Positions 55,867-63,420 of a stretch of DNA of 64,000 nt are shown piece by piece (within the stretch, counting starts at the first letter, position 1; each line of letters begins with the position of its first letter). Both the position numbers and the translations under genes were made by a program. The notes beneath the pieces were generated by a model. That model was not told where the DNA came from and ran no database searches. It was given only the letters and a program-made list of their open reading frames with translations. This DNA is from an uncultured Bacilli bacterium. Lineage in GTDB: Bacteria; Bacillota_I; Bacilli_A; RF39; UBA660. The stretch covers positions 1-64,000 of the forward strand of contig CARJCM010000001.1 of assembly GCA_948999435.1 (NCBI GenBank), written 5' to 3'.

Positions 55867-58605
55867 ATGAAAAATATAGATAGATTTCTAGTTTTAATAC
55901 TAGGAATTTTTTTATGCTTTACAATGAAATTAGAAAAAGTAAAGGCAGCAAATATAACTGAAGTTGAAAGTGGTTATATGTATGAAAGGCAAAGTTATGA
56001 GGGGGAATATAAATCTCATTTATCTGATAAATTTAAGTTTTATTATGTAGAAGGACAAGTTTCATATTGTATAGAACTATTAATGAAACCAGGTAGCCCA
56101 ATATATGAAGCAGATTGGGAAGCTACAAAACTTCCAAATGAGATAAAAGAAAAGCTGATTCTAACTGCTTATTATGGATACACATATCCAGGGCATCAAA
56201 CAACTGCCTATAGAGCAGCAACACAAGGTATGATCTGGAAATTATTGATGGGAGAGGGATCATGGATTAAATATAGCACTGATTATTGGGGCAAAGGAAG
56301 ACTATTAGATGTTTCAAGTGAAGAAGCAGAAATTGAAAGACTTATAGCTAGTCACTATATTAGACCATCCTTTGATGGAGGAGTTTACAAAGTCCAAAAA
56401 GGACAAACTCTTACTTTAACAGATACTAATAATGTTTTAACAGACTACAAAATTACTGTTAGTGGCGCTGATTATGAAGTAAATGGAAATAAATTAACAA
56501 TTAAACCTATTAAAAATGGTACTATTGATGTGTCTTTTGAAAAGAATGCACCTTATTCAACAAATTATAAGTTGTTTGTTGGAGATGCACAACAAAATAT
56601 GATTGTACCAGGTACAAGTGATCCAGTAGAAGCAAGAATTAGAATAAATAGTTTTAGTGGTTCAGTAGAAGGATATAAAACTGATGATGAAACCATAACT
56701 CCACAAGGCCAAGCAACTTTAAAAGGCGCTGAATATGGTGTTTATGAAGCAGCCACAGGAAAATTGATAACAATTGTTACCACTGATGAAAATGGCTATT
56801 TCAAAAGTGATAATATACTTGAAAATAAAGAGTATTATTTGCAAGAGATAAAACCTAGCTTGGGCTATGAGTTAGACAGAACAAGATATAATTTTGACAT
56901 GTCTGATAAAGAAACTATAAGAGTGGATGTTGTAGAAAAAGTTATAAAAAATTATATCAGTGTTCTTAAGCAATATGAATTTGTTAATGGTAATACAACT
57001 TTTCTAAATGCTGAAGAAGGAATAAGTTTTGAAATACAATATCCAGATGGTAGTCTATTTGATACTATCATAACTGATGAAAATGGTTATGCTTCAGTAA
57101 GCCTTCCATATGGAAAATGGAAGTTTCATCAATTAAATACCCATGATGGATATGAAAAAATTTATGACTTTTATATTAATGTTGATGAAAACACTGAAAA
57201 AGAGCAATATTACAATATTCTAAATAATGCGTTAAGCGCTTATTTGAAGGTTATTAAAGTTGATGAAGAAACTGGAAAGACTATTGCTATCGCAGATACA
57301 ACTTTTAAGATATTTAATATAGATACAAATCAATATGTATCTCAGTTTGTTTCTGGTAAAATAATTAGTGAATTTAAAACTGATGAGAATGGTATTTTAG
57401 TAACTCCTTTAAAATTAGCAGCAGGCAATTATAGACTAATTGAAGTCTCAAGTCCAACTGGATATCTAATAGACAAAGATGGTTTAAACTTTACTATAGG
57501 AAATGATACAAATTATGATTATACCACCTATGGAGCTTTTATCACTATAACTTATAAGAATGCGCCAATAAAAGGAAAAATTGAAATATATAAAACTGGG
57601 GAAGATATGATTATTAGTGAAGGCGAGTTTATCTATGGTACTAAAGAATTAAGTGGTGTTATTTTTGAAATTTACGCTGAAGAAGACATTATGTCATCTG
57701 ATAAGAATCACTTATATTTTAAAAAAGGAGACTTAGTAGATACAATTACTTCTAATGAGGCAGGATATGCAGTAAGTAAATTGCTTCCACTTGGCAAGTA
57801 TTATTTTATTGAAGTAGCAACAAATGACTCCTATGTTTTAGATACAAATAAGCATTATTTTACTTTAAAAGAAGTTGATGATAAAACAGCTATTGTTTAT
57901 GAATCATATAGTGCATTAAATTATCTTAAAAAGGGAACTTTAGAATTTACTAAAACGGATCTAATAACAGGAAATGTTATAGCAGATACCATAATAGAAA
58001 TTTACACACAGAATAATGAATTAATTTTTACTGGAAAAACAGATATTAATGGTCAAATTGTTATTAATGATTTAAAAATTGGAAAATACTATATTGTAGA
58101 AAAGCAACCCACTACAGGTTATATACTAACTTCTGAAAAAGTTTACTTTGAATTAAAAGAAAATGGAGAAGTAATCAAAGCTGAAATGAAAAATATGCCA
58201 ATAACATCTACTTTAAAGTTTTCCAAAAAAGATTCTATAACTGGCAATCTGTTACCAAATGCTGTAATTGAGATTTATAAAGATAATGGAGAATTATATG
58301 CTACAGCTATTACAAATGAAAATGGAGAAATCGTCATAGATAATATTCCTTATGGGAAATATTATATTGTTGAAACTCAAGCGCCAATGGGTTATATGAT
58401 TAATTCAGAGAAACTCTATTTTGAAATTAAGAATGATAAAGAAGAGGTAAATGTAACTATGATTGATGAACCAGTAATTATCACAGATGTTCCACAAACA
58501 TACACAAAAGGTAATTATGTTTTAGATATTATTGGATTCACATTATGTATATTAGGAATATTAGGAATAGGAGTTGATCTTCATAAAAAATATAAAAAAA
58601 GGTAA
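55867..58605 (+). CDS. Thioester-domain surface adhesin with Cna-B/SpaA repeats
   Basis: 912 aa. Signal peptide 1-27. N-terminal TQXA thioester domain: Cys68 (VSYCIELL) and Gln120 (RAATQGMIW) would form the Cys-Gln thioester that bonds to host surfaces. Then about six Cna-B/SpaA-type beta domains, several repeating EIY..NGEL and GKYYIVE..APMGY. C-terminus VPQTYTKG, membrane helix and KKYKKR tail: a non-canonical sorting signal, probably read by the sortase gene that overlaps the end of this gene. Known type of cargo in conjugative elements of gut Firmicutes. Confidence 0.9.
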   Translation: MKNIDRFLVLILGIFLCFTMKLEKVKAANITEVESGYMYERQSYEGEYKSHLSDKFKFYYVEGQVSYCIELLMKPGSPIYEADWEATKLPNEIKEKLILTAYYGYTYPGHQTTAYRAATQGMIWKLLMGEGSWIKYSTDYWGKGRLLDVSSEEAEIERLIASHYIRPSFDGGVYKVQKGQTLTLTDTNNVLTDYKITVSGADYEVNGNKLTIKPIKNGTIDVSFEKNAPYSTNYKLFVGDAQQNMIVPGTSDPVEARIRINSFSGSVEGYKTDDETITPQGQATLKGAEYGVYEAATGKLITIVTTDENGYFKSDNILENKEYYLQEIKPSLGYELDRTRYNFDMSDKETIRVDVVEKVIKNYISVLKQYEFVNGNTTFLNAEEGISFEIQYPDGSLFDTIITDENGYASVSLPYGKWKFHQLNTHDGYEKIYDFYINVDENTEKEQYYNILNNALSAYLKVIKVDEETGKTIAIADTTFKIFNIDTNQYVSQFVSGKIISEFKTDENGILVTPLKLAAGNYRLIEVSSPTGYLIDKDGLNFTIGNDTNYDYTTYGAFITITYKNAPIKGKIEIYKTGEDMIISEGEFIYGTKELSGVIFEIYAEEDIMSSDKNHLYFKKGDLVDTITSNEAGYAVSKLLPLGKYYFIEVATNDSYVLDTNKHYFTLKEVDDKTAIVYESYSALNYLKKGTLEFTKTDLITGNVIADTIIEIYTQNNELIFTGKTDINGQIVINDLKIGKYYIVEKQPTTGYILTSEKVYFELKENGEVIKAEMKNMPITSTLKFSKKDSITGNLLPNAVIEIYKDNGELYATAITNENGEIVIDNIPYGKYYIVETQAPMGYMINSEKLYFEIKNDKEEVNVTMIDEPVIITDVPQTYTKGNYVLDIIGFTLCILGILGIGVDLHKKYKKR

Positions 58606-59200
58606 AAAAAATTTTATAAAATTAAGATATTTATTACTAATATTAGGGATTTCTACTCTTTTATTAAAAGAAATAACTACATTTATAAAAATATATACGG
58701 AGCAGAAATCTATTGAAGTTTTTTATAGCGAGCAGGAGAAAATAATAGAAACTCAAGAAATAAAAACACATGAAGAATTAACAACTAGCAAAGATAAACT
58801 ACTAACTTATAATTATATAGCCATGTTAAAGATACCCAAAATTAACTTAGAGAGAGGCTTAGTATCACCAACTAGTATCCATAATAATGTAAATGAAAAT
58901 ATACAAATACTAAAAGAATCAGACTATCCCGATAAAGAAAACGGAAATTTTATTTTAGCAAGCCACTCAGGTAGAGGCAAAACAGCATACTTTAAATATT
59001 TAAACAAACTAGAAATAGATGATAAAGTATATATTACTTTTAATGGTAAAGAGTATGAGTATAAAGTAATGAACTATTACGAAATTAATAAAAATGGAAC
59101 TGCTCATATTATAAGAAATGCAGATGAAACAACATTAACATTAATTACTTGTATATCAAATACAAATAAACAAATAGTGTATATTTGTGAATTAATATAA
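58574..59200 (+). CDS. Sortase
   Basis: 208 aa. N-terminal membrane segment (~16-38), then LKIPKINLERGLV, catalytic His in LASHSG and Cys in LTLITCISN. The usual Arg after Cys is Lys (NKQIVYI), a replacement seen in some sortases. It anchors the overlapping adhesin to the wall. The frame overlaps the adhesin gene by 32 nt with only a TTG start (58574) and GGAG directly before it; a later non-ATG start after AAAGGT is also possible. Confidence 0.88.
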   Translation: MIFIKNIKKGKKNFIKLRYLLLILGISTLLLKEITTFIKIYTEQKSIEVFYSEQEKIIETQEIKTHEELTTSKDKLLTYNYIAMLKIPKINLERGLVSPTSIHNNVNENIQILKESDYPDKENGNFILASHSGRGKTAYFKYLNKLEIDDKVYITFNGKEYEYKVMNYYEINKNGTAHIIRNADETTLTLITCISNTNKQIVYICELI

Positions 59201-59211
59201 AGGAGAATAAA

Positions 59212-59448
59212 ATGGAAATTAAATATAATTTAACTCAAGTAACTAAAACTTTAGAAAAGTTATTTACAGCAGGATTTAATACAGATAAACAGATTTTATC
59301 ATTAAAATTAGAGGATTTAGAAAAAATACCAAATTTACAATCGGCAGAGACCTTTATAATTATAAAATTTAAAGAAGCAGTTAAAAATAAACAAATAATT
59401 GCTTTCTTAAGTAATTATGGAGAATCAGGCAATGTCATTTCAAAGTAA
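59212..59448 (+). CDS. Small mobile-element protein, 78 aa
   Basis: Begins MEIKYNLTQVTKTLEKLFTA, then FNTDKQILSLKLEDLEKIPN. The layout of a small helical DNA-binding or adaptor protein, family not recognised. AAGGAG ribosome site. It overlaps the next gene by 17 nt, within the sortase-to-primase operon. Confidence 0.6.
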   Translation: MEIKYNLTQVTKTLEKLFTAGFNTDKQILSLKLEDLEKIPNLQSAETFIIIKFKEAVKNKQIIAFLSNYGESGNVISK

Positions 59449-59728
59449 ATTGCCACCGTTAGCTTTAAGATTATCTATAAACAAATATAATACTTTATTA
59501 TTTATTTTAGATAATAGAAAAGATAATATATCACTACAATTAAAAGATAAATATTTAAAATATATTTATTTAATTGATAAAGAATATCTTGAACTAAGAC
59601 TTTATCCACAAGATGCAATTTATATAGTTAAACTTTTAATTGATGCCATAAATATAAATAGCAATATAAACTATTATAAAGAATTTCAAAAAAATAGATT
59701 AGAATTTATTAAAGGAGATGAATATTAG
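59432..59728 (+). CDS. Small mobile-element protein, 98 aa
   Basis: Begins MSFQSKLPPLALRLSINKYN; Leu/Ile/Tyr-rich, soluble, with RLYPQDAIYIVKLLIDAINI near the end. Unknown. ATG 59432 is preferred to the in-frame ATG 59417 because the latter lies further inside the upstream gene and neither has a strong ribosome site (GGAG before 59432). Confidence 0.55.
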   Translation: MSFQSKLPPLALRLSINKYNTLLFILDNRKDNISLQLKDKYLKYIYLIDKEYLELRLYPQDAIYIVKLLIDAININSNINYYKEFQKNRLEFIKGDEY

Positions 59729-59732
59729 AATT

Positions 59733-60077
59733 ATGAATAATGTAACTTTAGTTGGTAGATTAGTAAGAGATCCAGAAGTTAAGGAACTAAATGATGGAAC
59801 TTGTAGAACTTTTATAACCATTGCAATATCACGTGATTATCGCAATAGTGAAGGTGAAAGAGTAACTGATTTTATTAATTGTGTTTTATGGAACGGCGTA
59901 GCGAACGCTGCAAAAGATTATTGCCATCAAGGAGATGTAGTAGGTATTAAAGGAAAATTACAATCTAGAAATTATGAAACAAGTGATAATGAAAAAAAGT
60001 ATATTCTAGAAGTTGCAGTAGATAAAATTACTTTCCTTTCAATAGATAAAATGAAGAATAAAGACAATGAGAGGTAG
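59733..60077 (+). CDS. ssb: Single-stranded DNA-binding protein
   Basis: 114 aa. OB-fold start MNNVTLVGRLVRDPEVKELN, FITIAISRDYRNSEGERVTDFINCVLW, VGIKGKLQSRNYE. It lacks the long acidic tail with DDDIPF-type tip of chromosomal SSBs, as is common in mobile elements. AAGGAG 9 nt before ATG 59733. Confidence 0.93.
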   Translation: MNNVTLVGRLVRDPEVKELNDGTCRTFITIAISRDYRNSEGERVTDFINCVLWNGVANAAKDYCHQGDVVGIKGKLQSRNYETSDNEKKYILEVAVDKITFLSIDKMKNKDNER

Positions 60078-60086
60078 TAAATATTT

Positions 60087-60428
60087 ATGAATAATATAAA
60101 AGTTAGTGAAAAATTATATAAAAAAATGGAATTAGAGTATAATGATTTTATTTTGGATTTAAAGAAACAAAGTAAAGAAAAAATTTTAGACAGTGCTTAT
60201 GAGAAAATATTTAAAGAAGAAATGTTAAGTTTATTAATTCCTGATAATAGAGAATATAGTGAAGAAGAAATACAAGTATTATCTAAAATTAAAAAGCCAT
60301 TAGATTTTTTATATAGAGAATGGCTAGATTTAGATATAAGTATAAATGATTTGCTTATGGAGAGTGTAGATTTAATACTATATGAAGAAAGTCGTAGAAT
60401 GAAATCTAAAAATAAAGAAAGTAGGTAA
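60087..60428 (+). CDS. Mobile-element protein, 113 aa, unknown
   Basis: Highly charged, fully helical-looking (YKKMELEYNDFILDLKKQSK ... YSEEEIQVLSKIKKPLDFLY). No cysteines, no membrane segment. Between ssb and the primase-like gene (4-nt gap), so probably involved in element DNA processing, by position only. GAGAGG ribosome site. Confidence 0.55.
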   Translation: MNNIKVSEKLYKKMELEYNDFILDLKKQSKEKILDSAYEKIFKEEMLSLLIPDNREYSEEEIQVLSKIKKPLDFLYREWLDLDISINDLLMESVDLILYEESRRMKSKNKESR

Positions 60429-60432
60429 TAAA

Positions 60433-61377
60433 ATGCCTTATTTTTCAACAGAAGCAATTAATAGTGTTAGGAATTTAGATTTATTAACATATTTAAGAAA
60501 TTATGAACCTGAAGAATTGGTAAAGATTTGTAGAGGCAATTATTGTACAAAAACACATGATAGTTTAAAAATAAGTAATGGAATGTGGTATTGGTTTTCT
60601 AGAGGAATTGGAGGAAAAAGTGCGTTGGATTATCTTGTAAAAGTAAGAGACTACTCCTTTACTGAAGCAGTAGAAAAAATATTAAAAGAATGCGATATAG
60701 ATAATATTCAAAAAGTTGAGTATATAGACAAGAATGAAGATAGAGAATTTGAATTGCCAGAAAGAGCTTCAAATAATTATACAGCAATAAAATATTTAAC
60801 TAATAGAGGGATAGATAAAGAAATCATAAATGAGTGTATCAATAAGGGATTAATATATCAAGATATAGACAACAATGTAGTATTTGTGGGATATGATCAA
60901 AATAATATAGCTAAATATGCTAGTATAAGAACTACAACTAATAGGAGATTTATGTATGAAGCATATAAAAGCAATAAAGCTTTTTCATTTCAGTTAGCCA
61001 ATATAAAAGAATCAGAAAGTGTCCATATTTTTGAAAGCGCTATTGATCTTTTATCATATGCAACATTAGTGAAGATGAGTAATAAAAACTTAAATACAAA
61101 TTTAATTTCTTTATCAGGAGTGTATCAACCACCAGAACAAATTGAAGATACTTTAATACCAATAGCACTAAATTATTATCTAAATATACATCCAAAAACA
61201 AAAAGAATTTTTTTACATTTAGATAATGATTATACAGGAAAAAAGGCAAGTAATGCTTTAAGCTGTGTGATTCCAAAACGTTTTGAAGTCATTGATAGTC
61301 CACCACCAAATGGTAAAGATTACAATGATTTTTTGTGTTATATAATAAATAAAAATTTAGATAAAGGAGAAAGATAA
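60433..61377 (+). CDS. DUF3991/TOPRIM primase-like protein
   Basis: 314 aa. N-terminal DUF3991-like zinc-finger-derived region with a Cys pair (VKICRGNYCTKTHDSLKIS) and GMWYWFSRGIGGKSALDYL; C-terminal TOPRIM with HIFESAIDLLSYA (catalytic Glu) and FLHLDNDYTGKKA (DxD). Typical of conjugative elements, where it may prime the entering single strand. GTAGG before ATG; the XRE gene follows after 1 nt. Confidence 0.85.
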   Translation: MPYFSTEAINSVRNLDLLTYLRNYEPEELVKICRGNYCTKTHDSLKISNGMWYWFSRGIGGKSALDYLVKVRDYSFTEAVEKILKECDIDNIQKVEYIDKNEDREFELPERASNNYTAIKYLTNRGIDKEIINECINKGLIYQDIDNNVVFVGYDQNNIAKYASIRTTTNRRFMYEAYKSNKAFSFQLANIKESESVHIFESAIDLLSYATLVKMSNKNLNTNLISLSGVYQPPEQIEDTLIPIALNYYLNIHPKTKRIFLHLDNDYTGKKASNALSCVIPKRFEVIDSPPPNGKDYNDFLCYIINKNLDKGER

Positions 61378-61378
61378 A

Positions 61379-61858
61379 ATGTTAAATAATATAAAAATAG
61401 GTGAAGTAATTAGGTATTTTAGAATGAAAAATAATATGTCTCAAAGAGAGCTTGCTAATATTGTTGGAATTGATAGAACAGAAATAAGTAAGATAGAAAA
61501 CAATATTAGAAAGACAATTAATGATAGCGTATTAAAAAGAATTTGTAATGTTTTAAATATAAATTATATCAAACTTGTGGAAAAGTCAGATATAAATAAT
61601 AAAGAAAATAATTCTAAAAAATATGAAATAATAATTACAGAAACATTTAAAACAAAGTATATAGTTTCAGCTAAAGATGAACAATCAGCAGTTGGTTTTA
61701 TTAATGATTTTTTTAAAGCAGCAGATGTTTTGGAATGTGAAATAAGAAAAGAAAGTGAATCTTTTTCTGATGTTGATGTAAAAGAAATAAAGGAAAAACA
61801 TTGCAGTTTGGAAGAAAAAAATTATATTTTATTTGATGAAGCAGATATTTTACTATAA
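61379..61858 (+). CDS. XRE-family transcriptional regulator
   Basis: 159 aa. N-terminal HTH: GEVIRYFRMKNNMSQRELAN, IVGIDRTEISKIENNIRK. The C-terminal ~85 residues form an unassigned alpha/beta domain ending in acidic EKNYILFDEADILL. Likely controls the element's transfer or maintenance genes; the following 258-bp gap has strong inverted repeats. AAGGAGA ribosome site. Confidence 0.85.
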   Translation: MLNNIKIGEVIRYFRMKNNMSQRELANIVGIDRTEISKIENNIRKTINDSVLKRICNVLNINYIKLVEKSDINNKENNSKKYEIIITETFKTKYIVSAKDEQSAVGFINDFFKAADVLECEIRKESESFSDVDVKEIKEKHCSLEEKNYILFDEADILL

Positions 61859-61871
61859 AAATTATAATAAT

Positions 61872-61934
61872 GTGCTGTATTAGCAAGCACTGAATAATTA
61901 CTCCCGTAATTATTCTCTTGTTACCCAGTGTAAC
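61872..61934 (+). other. Candidate origin of transfer (three consecutive inverted repeats)
   Basis: GTGCT/AGCAC (61872-61890), perfect GAATAATTAC-TCCC-GTAATTATTC (61892-61915) and GTTAC/GTAAC (61920-61934) lie in tandem in the gap just upstream of mobC and the relaxase gene, the usual place of oriT in MOBP systems. The nick site cannot be identified by eye. Confidence 0.45.
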
Positions 61935-61979
61935 TTAAAATATATATTAAAATAATTAAACGTATGATATAATTGTCAT

Positions 61980-62039
61980 TGGGAAGTAATATCAAGATTG
62001 TACCACTAGAGTGTAGGAATTTATCAGAACAATCTTTTT
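61980..62039 (+). ncRNA. Candidate small RNA or transcribed leader
   Basis: A TATAAT at 61968-61973 is followed by about 60 nt ending in a terminator-like hairpin: AAGATTGT (61994-62001) pairs with ACAATCTT (62029-62036) and T-rich sequence follows. The 27-nt apical part holds CACTAGAGTG. No open frame. A short palindrome TGAGTTTTAACTCA follows at 62048-62061. Confidence 0.4.
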
Positions 62040-62070
62040 ATTGTAAATGAGTTTTAACTCATAGTTAAGT

Positions 62071-62097
62071 GTTAGCACTAATGTGCTAATTTTTTTT
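62071..62097 (+). terminator. Terminator upstream of the mobilisation genes
   Basis: TTAGCAC-TAAT-GTGCTAA followed by T8. It ends 20 nt before the ATG of the small protein gene, so it may act as an attenuator of the mob operon. Confidence 0.75.
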
Positions 62098-62116
62098 ATT
62101 AGAAAGGATTGATATC

Positions 62117-62242
62117 ATGGAAGAAATATTTTTCTTAATAGGAGGATTAAGTGTAATATGTATTATGAATTGTTTTCAAATAAATAAAATAAATGCATTT
62201 ATTAAATCAAATAAGAAAGAAACAAAAGATAATGAGAGCTAG
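62117..62242 (+). CDS. Small single-pass membrane protein, 41 aa
   Basis: MEEIFFLIGGLSVICIMNCF (one membrane segment) then a basic tail with INKINAFIKSNKKETK. AGAAAGGA ribosome site 8 nt before ATG. The last codons overlap the mobC start (ATGAGAGCTAG), so translation is coupled. Function unknown; perhaps links the relaxosome to the membrane. Confidence 0.6.
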   Translation: MEEIFFLIGGLSVICIMNCFQINKINAFIKSNKKETKDNES

Positions 62243-62561
62243 AAATATAAAAAAGCAAATATGGATTAATAAGGAAGAAGATTATATCTTAAAAGATAAA
62301 GCTGCAAGGGTAGGATTGTGTGAAGCAGAGTTAATACGGAATTTGATTTTAGGTTTTGAGCCTAAAGAGAAACCAGATAATAGATTTTATGAAGTTATGA
62401 GAGAGTTAAGAGCTATAGGAAACAATATAAATCAAATAGCAAGAAGAGCAAATACATTAAATAATATAGATTGTGAATTGTATAAAACTGAAGCTATTAA
62501 ATGGAATAACTTTATGTTAGATATAAAAAAAGAGTTTCTTCTTCCAAAAGAAATTAAATGA
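62232..62561 (+). CDS. mobC: Mobilisation relaxosome protein MobC
   Basis: 109 aa. Ribbon-helix-helix start KKQIWINKEEDYILKDKAAR, GLCEAELIRNLILG, and the family hallmark ELRAIGNNINQIARRAN. It opens oriT DNA and guides the relaxase. ATG 62232 overlaps the small membrane protein gene; the alternative in-frame ATG 62193 adds residues with no ribosome site. Normally followed directly by the relaxase gene; here two extra genes intervene. Confidence 0.9.
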   Translation: MRARNIKKQIWINKEEDYILKDKAARVGLCEAELIRNLILGFEPKEKPDNRFYEVMRELRAIGNNINQIARRANTLNNIDCELYKTEAIKWNNFMLDIKKEFLLPKEIK

Positions 62562-62618
62562 TATATACATTATTAGAAGTTAGTGATATAATATACAATA
62601 AATTTGAGGTGAAATAAT

Positions 62619-62867
62619 ATGAGTTGGGAAGTTACAAATAAAAAAAGCATAAAATGTTTATGTGGTAAAGGAAGTATTGTTCAGGAGACAATAGGTGATG
62701 ATTGGAATAGACATAAAGATAAAGAACCTATTATAGAATGTGAAGAATGTTCCCAAAAATATAAAATTGATTCAGAATATATTTGTCCAAAGCCTTACCA
62801 TGATTATACAAATTATTATTGTGTTGAAAAAGAAAATCCAAGTAAAAAAATAACGTTGGATTTATAA
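62619..62867 (+). CDS. Cysteine-rich (zinc-ribbon-like) small protein, 82 aa
   Basis: Cys pattern CLCGKG ... CEECSQKY ... ICPKPYHDYTNYYC: at least two CxC/CxxC pairs able to hold zinc, with acidic surroundings. No family recognised. Ribosome site GAGGTGA; its own -10 (GATATAATATAC, near 62581) suggests separate transcription from mobC. It stops 13 nt before the HEPN-like gene, so the two form a cassette, possibly an antitoxin-toxin or sensor-effector pair (inference). Confidence 0.6.
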   Translation: MSWEVTNKKSIKCLCGKGSIVQETIGDDWNRHKDKEPIIECEECSQKYKIDSEYICPKPYHDYTNYYCVEKENPSKKITLDL

Positions 62868-62880
62868 TAGGAGATAATAA

Positions 62881-63405
62881 ATGAATGAGGTATGGACATG
62901 CAAAAGTCCCTATAATTTTGCAGATGAAAATTTTGCTACGATATTTTCGTTTTTTGTTATTGAGTGTCCGGTTGAAGATATAAGTGTAAGAGGAGCAACT
63001 TCTGAAAGAAAAACAAATTTACAAGGATTTACTAGCCAAAGTATTTCTACAAATTTGAAAACTGGATATTGGAATCCAATAGATGAGAATAAGAATAATA
63101 GTAATATAGAAGATATAATACGTAATAATGGTATTATTTCACATAATGAAATAAAATATGAAATAGTAGCTTTTAAATATTATAAAAAAGATATGATGAA
63201 ACAATTTTTATATTCCATAAGGTGTGCTTTCGCTCATGGTGCGTTTTGTATTCATGAACATGATAATTGTAAATTTTATTATTTTGAAAATTTTGATATA
63301 AATGGAAAAGGTTTAATAGCAAGGATGGTTTTAAAAGAAGAATCCTTAATAAAGATAGTTGATAAATTAAAAATTAAAAAGGAAAACTACAAACAGCAAA
63401 ATTAG
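62881..63405 (+). CDS. HEPN-like protein with R-x4-H motif, 174 aa
   Basis: The C-terminal half has YSIRCAFAHGAFCIHEHDN: R114-x4-H119, the catalytic signature of HEPN RNases, in a predicted helix followed by strands (CKFYYFENFD, GLIARMVLKEESLIKIV), like HEPN proteins with R-N-A-F-A-H-G motifs. The N-terminal half (NFADENFATIFSFFV...) is not recognised. HEPN RNases act in toxin-antitoxin, abortive-infection and CRISPR systems. Position inside the mob operon, just after a Cys-rich partner, suggests defence or maintenance cargo. GGAGA ribosome site. Confidence 0.6.
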   Translation: MNEVWTCKSPYNFADENFATIFSFFVIECPVEDISVRGATSERKTNLQGFTSQSISTNLKTGYWNPIDENKNNSNIEDIIRNNGIISHNEIKYEIVAFKYYKKDMMKQFLYSIRCAFAHGAFCIHEHDNCKFYYFENFDINGKGLIARMVLKEESLIKIVDKLKIKKENYKQQN

Positions 63406-63420
63406 AAAGGGTTGATATTA

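Noticed and set aside
58574..59200. Loss of the catalytic Arg in the sortase as a sign of inactivity.
   Set aside because: Lys at this place occurs in other sortases and the Cys and His motifs are intact.
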